Below are positions 11,875-23,656 of a stretch of 64,000 bases of DNA, one piece after another. The position numbers and the translations under genes were made by a program. The stretch is from assembly GCF_000213175.1 (NCBI RefSeq), contig NW_009799100.1, positions 2,411,734 to 2,475,733 of the forward strand, read 5' to 3'. Source of the stretch: Neurospora tetrasperma FGSC 2508 (lineage: Eukaryota > Ascomycota > Sordariomycetes > Sordariales > Sordariaceae). The notes beneath the pieces are model-generated. The model searched no databases, was not told the origin of the DNA, and saw nothing but the letters and a program-made list of their open reading frames with translations. The stretch's first letter is position 1. The number at the start of each line of letters is the position of its first letter.

Positions 11875-12016
11875 GCTTCCATTTAAACGTATTCTTTGTC
11901 GTTCCAGGGTTTCACCACACTCATCTGATCAACAAATTGCTTAGCAGAGAAATCGCATCGTCATTCAACCAAACGGATGTCTGTATAGGTACCTAGTTAC
12001 ATAACTTATATGTTAC

Positions 12017-12469
12017 TTAGCGACTCTGTCGGCGCTTGCAGTGACGGTCTACACTAGAGGTAGACGTCCTGACTCCTGCTGGAATCAGACCGATCACGCG
12101 ACTCTCTTCGTTGGGTCCAAAGGCGGGGTCCATTAGTCGTAGATCCCAAGTCGAAGCCGGTGTCAACAACAGTGACTGCCTGTCCAGCACCAGTGAATGC
12201 TCCAGCGGCAAGTTTAGACGCGGCGGCCGAATATTCCTTTCGACAGAAGGGGAGTGCTTTCCACCCCAGTATGTCGTTATTACATCGCCTTCAAGTTCAA
12301 CATCGTCCAGAACGAGACGAATGATACTGACTCTCCTCACACCCACAACCGGCACTTCCGGAAATTGTAATGACTCGGGCTCTCGTCCTACCGTTGCAGG
12401 ACCGCTCGCATGAGTAGAGATTAGGTAATGTAGGCCAAATTCTTCAAAAAGATTGTACATGAAATCCAA
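12017..12469 (-). CDS. Hypothetical open frame next to the tRNA, doubtful
   Basis: A 150-codon frame with an ATG only 5 bp from the 5' end of the divergent tRNA-Gly. Any promoter for it would have to overlap the tRNA gene, which argues against a conventional gene starting here. The predicted product has no recognised domain; its C-terminus is basic and serine-rich. Confidence 0.2.
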   Translation of the reverse strand: MDFMYNLFEEFGLHYLISTHASGPATVGREPESLQFPEVPVVGVRRVSIIRLVLDDVELEGDVITTYWGGKHSPSVERNIRPPRLNLPLEHSLVLDRQSLLLTPASTWDLRLMDPAFGPNEESRVIGLIPAGVRTSTSSVDRHCKRRQSR

Positions 12470-12473
12470 ATAA

Positions 12474-12544
12474 GCGCCAGTGGTTTAGTGGTAAAATCCA
12501 TCGTTGCCATCGATGGGCCCCGCGTTCGATTCGCGGCTGGCGCA
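12474..12544 (+). tRNA. tRNA-Gly, anticodon GCC
   Basis: A 71-nt intronless tRNA. The acceptor stem pairs GCGCCAG with CTGGCGC and is followed by discriminator A. The D arm carries AGTGGTA, the anticodon stem CATCG/CGATG holds the loop TTGCCAT with anticodon GCC, and the T arm is CCGCG-TTCGATT-CGCGG. A and B box promoter sequences are therefore intact. A run of five T residues about 12 bp downstream is a likely Pol III terminator. It reads the GGC and GGT glycine codons. Confidence 0.96.
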
Positions 12545-13250
12545 ATACGCATTTACTTTTTGGACCCCTTCTTTTTCCTGCTTCGTTCTTCACAGGAAGA
12601 CTGAACGATCCTTGATTTGATGATGTGAAAATCAGAGGCCTATTTTTGGGGGGGATGCTGATCGGTCGTAGACTAATACTAGACTCAACAAAGCGAACTA
12701 TCGCCGAGTTATTGGTAAACATTGATGTTCCAACAATGGTCTCGGTTCGCTTCAGAATGCCCAAACGCTGCGAAGCCACAACACCTACCGATACAATCTT
12801 CTTGATCAAAGCGCAATTCTGACAGGAGACTCTCAAACTCGAAGCTTTTCGATAGCGAATAGTGTAGTCCGGACAAGTGTAGTGTAAGCGTCAAATCGAC
12901 TGTCATGTTGCACTCCCGAGTGCCGTTGGCGGCGTTCGCGAAGCGCACGGGCCAAGTAATCTTTATCCGAGAAAGAGCCAAGACCCCCAAGATCTTGGTG
13001 CTGCAACGTGGAACGGGAGAGGTGGACGTCAGTGACGTCGATCACCCTTTCTCAAATTCCAGGGTTCAAGCTTCATCAAGCTCCAGACCTGGGCTTTCAT
13101 CTCATCATCGTCCCCAAAATATCGGGACGTCCCTCTCCTCTATTGCGCATAGACCGCCATATATCACAAACTCCTGATTCCTCACGACGGCCCGTAATTG
13201 ACGCCCTACCCTTATTGAAGCAGCAGGCCTGAGAGCCGGTTACCGACACG
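12545..13250. other. Spacer between tRNA-Gly and the anoctamin gene
   Basis: About 700 bp with the Pol III terminator at its left end and the promoter of the anoctamin gene at its right end. No conserved coding frame was seen. Confidence 0.5.
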
Positions 13251-15687
13251 ATGGCCGACCCATTGTCGTTCTACCTGGAAGACGACAAGACGCAGCCCGG
13301 AACTAGATCCAACTTCAAGTGAGATGTTTCACATGGTCTGTTTTGTTCTGAGATGTTGTGTCGGTGATTAACATAAGCGCAGTGTTGACTACGTGATCCA
13401 TTACAAGCTGCCCACTACCTCGGGTTTGTCCGCCCCCGGCATGACCTCCCTAGCAGCATCAGACGACACTAACGTTCGCCCAGTAAAAGAGAAAGAGGAA
13501 GCTGAGGCTGCTTTCATCCAGCTTATCAACGCCCTCTCCGCCGTTGGATTTGCGACCGAAGTTCGACCGGGCGGGAAATCATCCCTGCTTGTCTTCACCA
13601 AGATCGCCTCCGAGAAGCTCCTCACTTCCCAGGTCTACCGGTACCGTATCCAGGACTGGCTTTTCGGCGTCCGCACCTCTGCACCCAACCAGGATCTCTC
13701 CAAATACCTTGAGGAGGAGCCCGTGAGCGAGGCCGAACGCCTGCGACTGACCTATCTTCTCATCACCAAGTCGAAGAACGAGGGCGGTGCCGGTATCACC
13801 GCCAAGGTTGGCAAGTGGAAGTATGTCGATTCCATCTTTCCCCTTCATGACCATGACTTCAACCGCCGATGGATCAAGGCGTGGTCCAGCAAGTACTTTC
13901 TCGATGAGGAGGACTTGAACCGCATCCGGGACAAGTTTGGCGAGCGCGTCGCCTTCTACTTTGCCTTCCTCCAGTCATACTTTGCCTTCTTGCTGTTCCC
14001 GGCTGCCTTTGGCTTTGCCGCCTGGCTCATTCTCGGCAAGTTTTCGTGGTTCTATGCTGTGGTCAACGCCCTCTGGTCCGTGGTCTTCTTTGAGCACTGG
14101 AAAACCAAAGAAGTCGATCTTGCCGTCCGCTGGGGAGTTCGCGGTGTTTCGAGAATCCAGCATCCCAGGCCGCAGTTCCAGTTCGAAAGGGAAGCACAGG
14201 ATCCGGTAACCGGTGAGATCGTTCGCGTGTACTCACCTTTCAAGCGTCTCGCTCGCCAGTTGCTCCAGATTCCATTCGCCCTGGCTTGTGTTGTCGTCCT
14301 TGGTGGCTTGATTGTGAGCTGCTTCTCGATTGAGGTCTTCATCACCGAGATCTACACCGGGCCTTTCAAGCAATACTTGACCTTCTTGCCTACGGTCCTT
14401 CTCACCATCTTCATGCCGACCTTCTCGGGACTGCTCACCAACCTCGCCGAGAAGCTTACCAAAGCAGAGAACTATGAGACACACGATGCTCACCAAGCTT
14501 CCTTCATTGAAAAGATCTTTGTGCTCAACTTCATTACTTCGTATCTTCCTATATTCTTGACGGCCTTTGTCTACGTCCCGTTCGGCAAGCTTCTTGTCCC
14601 TTATTTGGATGTGTTCAAGGTCACGGCTCAAAGCTTCACGACCATGGAGAAGCCGGTCACCAAGAGCTGGGAGATCAATCCCGACAGGCTGACAACGCAA
14701 GTCATCTACTTCACTGTCACGGCACAGATTGTCAACTTCTTGACCGAGGTTATCGTGCCATATGCCAAGCGCAAGGTATTCAAGAAGGTTCAGGAGGTGC
14801 AGTCCGAGTTTACCGGCAACGGCCACGAGCTCCAGATCAAGGACCATCCCGACGAGGCCGACTTTCTCAAGCGTGTCAGAAACGAAGCTGAGCTCGACGC
14901 ATACGATGTCACAGTTGACTACCGCGAGATGGTGGTTCAGTTTGGTTATCTGTCGCTCTTTTCCGTCATCTGGCCGCTTGCCGCTTGCTCCTTCCTCGTC
15001 AATAACTGGGTTGAGGCCCGCTCCGATGCCATGAAGATTGCCATCGGCAGCCAGCGGCCCGTCCCTTGGCGTGCCGACTCTATCGGACCCTGGCTCAACT
15101 CGCTCGGCTTCCTCTCGTGGCTCGGCAGCATCACCAGCGCCGCTCTGGTCTACCTGTTCAACAAGCATGACATCAACCCCGACGGCACCCCCTGGGACAT
15201 TTCCGCCTGGGCGCTGCTCCTGTCCATCCTCTTCGCCGAGCACATCTATTTTGCCGTGCAGCTGGTCGTTCGCAGCCTAGTCCAGAAGCTGGACAATCCC
15301 GGTCTGCAGAAGGAGCGCGCCGAGCGGTACGCCCTGCGCAAGAAGTTGCTTGAGCAGACTTTTGGTTCTCACGGGTACGATGCCGATCTCACGGAAGAGG
15401 CCCGGGGTCCGGGATACGTGAGCAGCGGTGAAAGGATTACGAGGGAGGCGCTCGAGGAGGAGGCCAGAGTCAACGCTACCAAGACGCCGGAGCAGTTGTT
15501 CTGGCTGCGCCAAAGAGGCGCGGCGGAAACCATTGAGATCGGACGGGGTTTGATGGCCGAGGTTAGTACAAACTTGACCCTGACCTCCTAAGAAGCGCTA
15601 GAAGTCTACAGTTGAGCGCACACAAAAGTGAAACTTGGAGGCTGACATTGAAAGCAGGTCGCGGCGGCCAACCAGACCAAATCGTAA
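13251..15687 (+). CDS. Anoctamin (TMEM16)/Ist2-like membrane protein
   Basis: Exons at 13251-13318, 13383-15561 and probably 15658-15687 give 758 aa. A soluble N-terminal region of about 190 residues is followed by the anoctamin domain, with many hydrophobic segments starting at YFAFLLFPAAFGFAAWLI and the family block FFEHWKTKEVDLAVRWG. Yeast Ist2 tethers cortical ER to the plasma membrane, and several fungal TMEM16 proteins scramble phospholipids. Either role is possible here; the long lysine-rich cortical-sorting tail of yeast Ist2 is absent. The 3' end is ambiguous. A donor (GTTAGT) at 15562 and a branch site plus AGCAG acceptor before 15658 would end the protein in VAAANQTKS, whereas read-through of the intron ends at 15591 with VSTNLTLTS. 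I prefer the spliced form because the branch site and acceptor are good. Confidence 0.88.
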
Positions 15688-16440
15688 AAGGCCGACACGG
15701 CGACCACACAAAACACTGGCATGCACTGACTGTTTGCCAAGTTGATGGATAGCGATGGGCCACCTAACATAGACCGTATCATGTCGGTATTGTGTGGGGA
15801 GGTCTTGGTATGCGGAGTGGTGGTGGAACCGGTTCCCTTTCAACGTGGGCACATTTAGTTCATGATGGGAGGGGAGAGGAGACCTGGATGAATCGGGTGA
15901 CGGCGATCGTAGGTAAGACTGTGATACGGGGTGCTGGACGCAGGTGCAGAAGAGGTGGAACAATACATAATAAAACTTCAGTAATAAAAAGCATATTCAC
16001 GTGAGCGCGTGTTGATATCTTCACGTTCAAGTCTCAATGTTTACCTCACTATCTGGTTCTCTGCAAAGGGAGTCTGCCTTGGCGCTTCATCATTACTGCA
16101 TTGTTTGTGCTTCACTGAGGGGTGGGGGCAGCCTACCAGATGAGTGCAGTGAGGTGAATCTAGACGCCAAAGGTTTGAGCCAGTGCTCCAAGGGGGCAAC
16201 TCCTCCAACTTTTTATCGGACAGCGGATTGGATGAGAGGAACATTCAGTGTCGTGTGCAGTGGAGTACCTAATGTTGATCTCGCGGCCCCACATCCCCCA
16301 CTTAAAGTTGTTGGAGGACGACCCCGCACCATGCACCTCCACGTTTGAAGCCCCGCCGATGCCGAGCTTTTCCCCACACCCGACGACGGGAGTTTGGGGT
16401 CATTGGGAATTGGGGGGCGGCCGATTGGTAATCGGACGGG
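15688..16440. other. 3' flank of the anoctamin gene and distal upstream region of the lactate dehydrogenase gene
   Basis: No gene was recognised. The stretch has short frames on both strands without motifs. Confidence 0.5.
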
Positions 16441-16533
16441 AGTCAGTTAACCGGGGAATCGCCAGTGCCTCCGAAACGGTAAACCGGAGTCAGTTAGCCG
16501 GGGCAGCGAATCGAATTGGCCAGGGCCTCCGAA
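16441..16533 (+). repeat. Imperfect direct repeat upstream of the lactate dehydrogenase gene
   Basis: Two copies share AGTCAGTTA, then A or G, then CCGGGG, and end in GCCTCCGAA: copy one at 16441-16475, copy two at 16488-16533. They lie about 430-520 bp before the start codon of the flavocytochrome b2 gene, so they could be paired regulator-binding sites. No specific factor can be named from the sequence. Confidence 0.5.
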
Positions 16534-16892
16534 GTTCGCAGCCTTCAGTTCTATGTAGTGTCGTCTGTGTCCCGCTGGATCCCGCTGAAGTGTTGGCCCA
16601 AAGCGTCAAGTGCCGCTCTTTCGTGTATTTCCATTCCCGAAACAACTACTACATATCTAGCCGGCGTTGCCATTTTTATATCGTCTTCTTTCCCAGCCGC
16701 GTGTTTTCTCTTTTTGCTTTCTCTTATTCTCATTATCACTGATTGTCAGTCTTTGGCTTCACTGCCAAGTTTCTCTCGTCTGACGTAGTGTAGTTGGTTT
16801 GTGGCCGCCCCGGAAATCATTTATCGGAAATAACAGTCGCACCATCACCCCATCTTCTTCTATCCCCCGCTTTTTGCGCCGAAAACCGAACA

Positions 16893-16902
16893 TTATATAT
16901 AG
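16893..16902 (+). promoter_or_regulatory. TATA-like element of the lactate dehydrogenase gene
   Basis: The sequence TTATATATAG lies about 60 bp upstream of the ATG at 16963, in a position suited to a strong regulated promoter with a short leader. Confidence 0.45.
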
Positions 16903-16962
16903 CATACCCGGAACAACAGGACGAATTCAGTCGACAGAAACCACCATACAACACTAGTCAGA

Positions 16963-18539
16963 ATGGCTCCCCAAACACCACTGACCGGCGTCGAGGTCGC
17001 CAAGCACAACAACAAGGATGACTGCTGGGTCATTGTCCACGGCAAGGCCTACGACATCACAGAGTTCCTCCCCGAGCACCCCGGTGGCATGAAGATCATC
17101 CTCAAGTATGCCGGCAAGGACGCTACCGAGGAGTTTGATCCCATCCATCCCCCAGACACTCTCGAGAAGTACCTGGCCAAGGACAAGCACCTGGGCCCCG
17201 TCGACATGTCCACCGTCGTGACTGAGAAGGCCGAGGTTGATCCTGAGGAGCAGGCGCGCTTGAAGCGCATTGAGGAGATGCCCTTGCTCGAGCAGTGCTA
17301 CAACCTGCTTGACTTTGAGGCTGTGGCCAAGAGGGTGATGAAGAAGAATGCCTGGGCTTACTACTCTAGCGCGGCAGATGATGAAATTGTAAGGCTATCT
17401 TTTGTTTCCAGCCCCTTCCTTGGATCATCCGTGTATTTGCTAACCTCCATTTGCCCCAGACTCTTCGCGAAAACCACGCCGCCTTCCACCGTATCTGGTT
17501 CCGCCCCAAGGTTCTGGTTGATGTCGAAAAGGTCGACTTCAGCACCACGATGCTTGGAACCAAGGTTGATATTCCCTTCTACGTCACCGCCACTGCCCTC
17601 GGCAAGCTCGGCCACGTTGAGGGTGAGGTCCTGCTCACTCGCGCCGCCAAGAAGCACAACGTCGTCCAGATGATCCCCACTCTCGCCTCCTGCGCCTTTG
17701 ACGAGATCATGGACGCCGCCGAGGGCGACCAGGTCCAGTGGCTGCAGCTCTACGTTAACAAGGACCGCGCCATCACCGAACGCATCGTCAAGCACGCCGA
17801 GAAGCGCGGCTGCAAGGCCCTCTTCATCACCGTCGATGCGCCCCAGCTCGGTCGTCGTGAGAAGGACATGCGCGTCAAGTTCACCGACGACGGCAGTAAC
17901 GTCCAGAAGGGCCATGAGACCAATCGCAACGAGGGTGCGGCCCGCGCCATCAGCAGCTTCATTGACCCCGCCCTCAGCTGGAAGGACATTCCCTGGTTCC
18001 AAAGCATCACCAAGATGCCCATCATCCTCAAGGGCGTCCAGCGCGTCGAGGACGTGATCAAGGCCGTTGAGGCCGGCGTGCAGGGTGTTGTTCTGTCCAA
18101 CCACGGCGGCCGCCAGCTCGAGTTCGCCCGCTCGGGCATTGAGGTTCTCGCCGAGACCATGCCGGTGCTGCGCGAGCTCGGCCTGGAGGACAAGATCGAG
18201 GTCTACATCGACGGCGGCATCCGTCGCGCCACCGACATTCTCAAGGCCCTCTGCCTGGGCGCCAAGGGTGTCGGTATCGGCCGCCCCTTCCTGTACGCCA
18301 TGTCGGCGTACGGATTCGATGGTGTTGACCGCGCCATGCAGCTGCTCAAGGACGAGATGGAGATGAACATGCGCCTGATTGGCGCGACCAAGATCGAGGA
18401 CCTCAACCCCGGCATGTTGGATCTCAGGAGTCTATACAACCACGGCGCGCCGCCAACGGATACGCTGTCGAACATCTCGTATGATGCTTTGATCAGCCCG
18501 GCGCAGAGGGTCAAGTTTGCGGAAAAGTCCAAGATCTAG
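16963..18539 (+). CDS. cyb2: Flavocytochrome b2-type L-lactate dehydrogenase (cytochrome b5 + FMN domains)
   Basis: Two exons (16963-17388 and 17460-18539, 71-bp intron) give 501 aa. Residues 7-83 form a cytochrome b5-type heme domain with ligands His39 (in EHPGG) and His62. From about residue 130 comes the FMN alpha-hydroxy-acid dehydrogenase barrel with the active-site motif SNHGGRQL (His357 as base) and the flavin-phosphate loop YIDGGIRRATD. Yeast Cyb2 oxidises L-lactate to pyruvate in the intermembrane space and passes electrons to cytochrome c. Yeast Cyb2 carries a cleaved presequence of about 80 residues; here the heme domain starts at the N-terminus and no presequence is visible, and the C-terminus (KSKI) is not a peroxisomal signal. 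Location and exact substrate are thus open. The leader is short, with a TATA-like site and an upstream direct repeat. Confidence 0.93.
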
Positions 18540-20771
18540 AAGGTGTTGATCTGTTTAATGATTTGTATTTGTTGAAGTGATGGATATATCCTGGTTTGTT
18601 TTTGTTTTTGAGCTTTATTTGGGTTTCCCCTCCTTGGGGTAAAAGGGGTTTAACGGCAGTATATATCTGCTAGAACTTGTTGGATATGCCATTTATGTCT
18701 ACTCCTGATTCTCATGCCAGCCTACGTTTTCAATGTTTCTAATGGGTTCAACTTTCCTCACGATATGTCCGAGCTGAGCTTGCCATACTACAATATCTCG
18801 TTTGGTGTGTGGTCGTGTGTGTGCTTACATGAACGCCTCTTTTGTGCGTCGGACTGTCGGACAGCAGCCCGAGAGAATGGTACAATCAGGCAAAACCGGG
18901 AAAGTGATCGCCGCCATGATCGGTCATGATGTGCCCTGCATTTGGAAACCGGTTGTGCAGTTTGTACCATGGTATTGCTATCACACTCTCAATGCCTGAT
19001 AGGTAAAAGATGTCTAAGTTCTTTGAGGCGATGAAGACGGCAAGGAGGGGGTTAGGAGGGGCAAACCACAACACTTCCGGATCTCGAGTGTGACTTGAAT
19101 CTTGCATTGCAAGCGCGTGGTTTTCTCGCTGTGGCACCTGGGAATAAGAACATGTAAGTTGACACAGTACGAAGTCAGGAGCGTGGTTCCCTGGGAAGTT
19201 GAAGTCATTCATCCCATTCGTTTATTGTTATCTTTTTTTTAATTCATGATGGTAATGAAGGCCCAATGGAAATTGGTTGGATTGTCTTCTGAGACATTGG
19301 GGTTGTCCATGAGAGCCAACCAACCTCAACTCGGATACTTTCTGCTCAATCCGACATGATTAAAAATGGAAAGCAACACCTTGACGATGCCCTCGTGTAA
19401 ATCAGATCCAAGCGGGCAGGGCAGGTCGCCAACGCCCTAGCGGCCAAGTTTCTTTCAAGCCTAGCACGCCTAGCACGCACTACTCGCTCGTTCGGTTATA
19501 CCCGCCAGCAACTGAATGGGACTCGTAATTTCAACACTAGTCCGCCCGGTATACTATGTTAAGAGCTGTCATCCACATCCTTCCCGTCATGACGTAAAGC
19601 TGCTTTTTCGGTCTCAAAAAACATGACCATTTCCAGTCACCAGACAACCTTTTTGAGCTCTAAAGAAGCAACAGGACATGCCAGCCCGCCGCACTACATG
19701 ATATGTACACCTACATACTGACGGGAGTTCCACACTACATTGGGTGAGGCACAATATAGGTAGGTAAATGCATGTCTGTAATATCCCGTTATTACATCCA
19801 GCAATGTGTCGTGTACAGGAACTGCAGGACTGGCTGCCTGCCACTGCGCCACTGTACCACGTACTGGACGAAGCATGTGCACCATTGCCCTCCGGCTGGG
19901 AGCCCTGCAGAGTCCCCTACTGGACGTAGCGGAACGGGTGACAATTACATACATGACATAATACTGGTACTGGTACTGGTACTGATACGGGTACCGATAT
20001 CGTAAAGGCGTGCTTGTCCCCCTTCAGCCAAACTGTCTTCACGATTGTGTCTTCCAGTATATTGTTTTCTGAATATATGTTGTTGTACACTCGTTGTCGC
20101 GTTGCACGTGCCCTCTGAAACAGAAACCCACCGTATCGTTGAGAAACAAGACCAAGGCTGGCGCAAGTTGGCTAAGTTAGGTGCGAGGACGTGTGTGAGG
20201 GATTTGGCCACCTATGACTAGAAATAAAGGCGCAAGAGCAAAGAAGAATAAGAAGAAGCTGCTACTGGTGGAAGGTCGGACTGGACTCAACTCTGCCCAG
20301 TCTTATTATCTTCAAACAAGCAAGACATCCACCCGGTACATTATCCAGGCTCTCGACATCTACCTCTGGTCCATGTAACTTATACGTAGGCCGAACGAAT
20401 CGACTTCACAAACCTTACACTTACATTGACGGCTCCTTGCCCACCCTTGTCATTGCCTACCCTGTCCGTCCTTTCTTGGTCTCAAAAGACCATTCACTTC
20501 CCCCCACCTTCCCCGTCCGTCAACGAGACTCTCCAACGTTCCTCCAACTACCCATCACTACTCCGCGGCATCCAGAGGGGGAAAAGAAGGGGAGAAGAAC
20601 GACATTTAACAGATAATAAGTCATCCGATATACCTAACATACAGAGGAGACGAGGACAAGCAAACAAAAACGACAAACACAAGACATTACCATACCCTTA
20701 CCTTACCTACCTATCGCGAGAAACGACAGAAACAAGGAATAAAAACAACAACCCCACGAACGAACGACGAT
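18540..20771. other. Long intergenic region between lactate dehydrogenase and Rab genes
   Basis: About 2.2 kb with no recognised gene. It holds the lactate dehydrogenase 3' flank, a short TACTGG tandem repeat near 19962, and, close to the Rab start, a C/T-rich then A-rich stretch (about 20420-20770) that looks like a fungal promoter and leader. Confidence 0.55.
19962..19985 (+). repeat. TACTGG tandem repeat
   Basis: Three perfect copies of TACTGG and a fourth with one mismatch, followed by GGTACC-like sequence. A simple microsatellite with no evident role. Confidence 0.7.
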
Positions 20772-22404
20772 ATGTCGTCTTCTCTCGAGGCCAAAATAGT
20801 CGTTCTCGGCTCCCAGGGCGTCGGCAAAACATCCCTCGTGACGCGCTTCTGCAAGGGTGCCTTCAACCCGGCCCAAATCACCTCGACCGTTGGCGCCAGC
20901 ATGATGACGAAGCGCGTTATCGACACTGATACCGATACCGTGGTGCGATTACAGATTTGGGATACTGGTATGTCGTGGTGGTGATTTACTTGTCGATATA
21001 AATCACATGCATATGTTCCATCACTGCCTCCATATTTACCCATGTCCTCCTCCCCCAGCTTGCCCCACCCATTTACTATATATAAATGTAGTATCCATCC
21101 CCATCACTCCCCCACATAGGAAATAACAACAATAACAAGAGCAAGAGGCTGACTTATACCCGAAACATAAAACTATTAAAAAAACAGCTGGCCAAGAACG
21201 TTTCCGCTCCATCTCCCGTCTCTACTACCGCGGCGCCAATGCCTGCATCCTATGCTACTCCATCACCGACGCCGCCTCCTTCGCCGAGATGGGCATGTGG
21301 CTAACCGAACTACGGCGCAACCTGCCTCAGGACATAGTCCTGCACGTCGTCGGCACCAAGGCTGACATGGTCGCCCGCGACCCTTCCAAGCGAGAAGTGC
21401 CCTTTGAGCGCTGCATCGCATATGTAGCCGAAAACCTGAACCCGGGCGTGGGATCGACGCCACCACCTACGGCCACGCCGTTAGGGATGCCGGGGGTAGG
21501 GGGATCTTTAAATTCAAATAGTGGTGGTGGTTTAGGAGGGTGGGCAGGTACAGGAACAGGAACAGGGGCGACGACGACGACGACAGGTACTGGGACTACA
21601 CCAGCAACAACAACCACAGAAAGACCAGAACGATCAGGTCTAGGAGGACTAGGAGGGCTAGGGGGAATCCGACTGCGAGGAGGCGAAGCTTCCCAACAAC
21701 AACAACAACGAGAAACCCAAAATGCCGAAGGAAGCAACACCACAACAACCGGCGGCGGCGGACCAAGACCACGTCTACGCAACCACCATCACCCCCACCC
21801 CCATGGGTTCCAAAGCACCGAACCCCGCTCCCCCAGCTCCAAACGCAGCTCTGGCTTTTGGGGCCAAGAAGTCGGCTGGGACGCCTGCCATGAGATCTCT
21901 GCGGAATCAGGCGAAGGCGTGGAAGAAGTCTTTCGCGTGGTTACTCGCAAACTGGTGGAACAAAATCGCAGGATGCAGCAGGCTTTGTTGGCTGCCGCTG
22001 CTACACCTGGTGTCTTCACTCCTGGAGTATTTGGGCCTGGGACTGGTGGGTTTTATCCTGATGGTGTGACGGGAGGACTAGGCGGCGGCGGCGGTGGTGC
22101 TAGTGGTACTGGTGCTGGTGGTTACGGAGCTGGTGTTGGTGGTGTTGGGTATGGTGTTGGAGGGGGAGGTGGTGGTGGTGGTGGTGCGGGGGGGAACGGA
22201 CTGCCGGGGTACTTCGATCTGAATCCTAGTGCGACAATTAGGGTGGGGAGGGATAGGAGAAGCTGGTTATTTAGTCCGGGGATCTTGTCGACGCCGGGGA
22301 TATTGCTGCCTGGGGGAGGAGGGGATGGTGGAGGGGTAAATGTGGGAGGGGAGCAGCAGATGGGTGATGATGGTAGGAGAGGTGGGAAGGGAAAGTGCTG
22401 TTGA
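20772..22404 (+). CDS. Rab5-like small GTPase with a large low-complexity insertion
   Basis: Two exons (20772-20967 and 21188-22404) around a 220-bp intron give 470 aa, over twice the usual Rab length. The GTPase motifs are present: GSQGVGKT (13-20), switch I threonine in STVGASM, WDTAGQE (63-69), TKAD (122-125) and SAESG (from 303). The switch and RabF-like regions resemble the Rab5/21/22 group. Between TKAD and SAESG lie about 178 residues instead of the usual 30. This insert is rich in Gly, Thr, Gln, Pro and His. A second Gly-rich tail of about 130 residues leads to the C-terminal KCC, a double-cysteine site for geranylgeranylation, so the protein should still attach to membranes. A role in endosomal traffic is inferred from the subgroup. 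The frame stays open through both repeats, so they are probably translated. An unseen intron in the insert is possible. Confidence 0.85.
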
Positions 22405-23656
22405 CGTCTTTGCTCGCCCCTCCGAGGTCAAGATTCTGGTACTTGACGTCTCTGCTCTGTCTTGAAGAAAAGAAAGAGGAGGAAAAGCGGGAAGAAGAAG
22501 ATGGATGGATGGACGTATGCGTGTCTATCATGATGATACCCATGATTTTACGGAAACGATACAGTCTTTTTTCTTTTTGTTATGTTTGGCCTTTTTCCAC
22601 TTGCATCGTTTTCCATGGTCAGTCGATAGGGTAGGTAGGTACCTGGTTCATTCTGGCTTGGGATCGGTTTGGTTTGGCCTGGGAGAGAGAGCATTGCAAT
22701 AAGGGAAGGGAAGGGAAAGGCAAGGGTCAATTTCAACCGGGTTTTGTCTGTTTGAACTTCATGCTTGCTGATCGGGTTTGGACCATGGTTTGGTTTTATG
22801 TCTAGTATGCTTCTATGTTTTGTTTGTGCTGCGTTGTGTTTGTTTCCCTCTGTCCTGCATTGTTTTTCCTTTCCTAATATCTTCTACTCAAGGTTACCAT
22901 GTGTGCTTACTTTGCCTTCTTACTTGTCTTCGCATTATCACTCCTGCTGGACCAGGAATAACGCTTCATGGACGTTTCATAATCTACAATTCATCTCTCT
23001 CCCATTCTTCTCGTTTTCTCCATTTTTTTCTGTTACTAGTGGCATTGGTGGCATCACATTCGATAACGGCATGGACACACGCATAGATACAGTTTTAGGC
23101 ATGGGTTCGGTAAAAAGGAGGTTAGTAGTCAGTTAAAGCACATCATTCATGGACCGAGAATGGAGTCTCCGCTTGAAGGAACCATGGTATTGCTATTTTG
23201 TTGGTGATGGACGTGAAACCCTTCCGTGGACTTTTCCCCAACTTATTAAGTAGTGATATTGTCAAAGCTCATGAGGCTTACAGAATTTCCATGCCCTGCT
23301 TGATTTGGTCAATTATTCGTAACTTGACAAAAGAACATTAAAGGCAAGCTAATCATTGAGCCAAGTTTTGATTTGTCTATCTCTATCTTCTATCGACCTT
23401 GACAACCTTTGATACCCCTTTCATGAATCTGGGTATTCGTAAATCGATATGCCATGGATATCTCTAGAGGAGCCCATAGATGCAAGGCCAAGCACCTCAC
23501 CAAAATACCCATCAACCAACTTCTTATTAATGCCCGCTGTGTTCAGCGCACCCATAAGAGCATGTGTCATCGCTGAGAACCTTTCCGTGCCGAGTTAACG
23601 AACCATTCCAATATTCCCCTCGCAAAGGGTTCAGAGCCATCGATCGTAGAAAAAAA
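22405..23656. other. Convergent 3' region between Rab and dcl-1
   Basis: About 1.25 kb between two genes that point at each other. It is T-rich on the plus strand and has short purine runs near 22460-22510. No coding frame with a recognisable motif was seen; most of it is probably 3' untranslated sequence and terminators. Confidence 0.5.

Noticed and set aside
14233-15243. 336-codon minus-strand open frame
   Set aside because: Shadow of the anoctamin coding sequence, with no motif of its own.
17361-18104. 247-codon minus-strand open frame
   Set aside because: Shadow of the FMN domain of the lactate dehydrogenase.
22060-22400. Gly-rich GGT/GGA tract as a possible non-coding repeat
   Set aside because: The Rab frame stays open across it and ends in a correct KCC prenylation site, so it is part of the protein.
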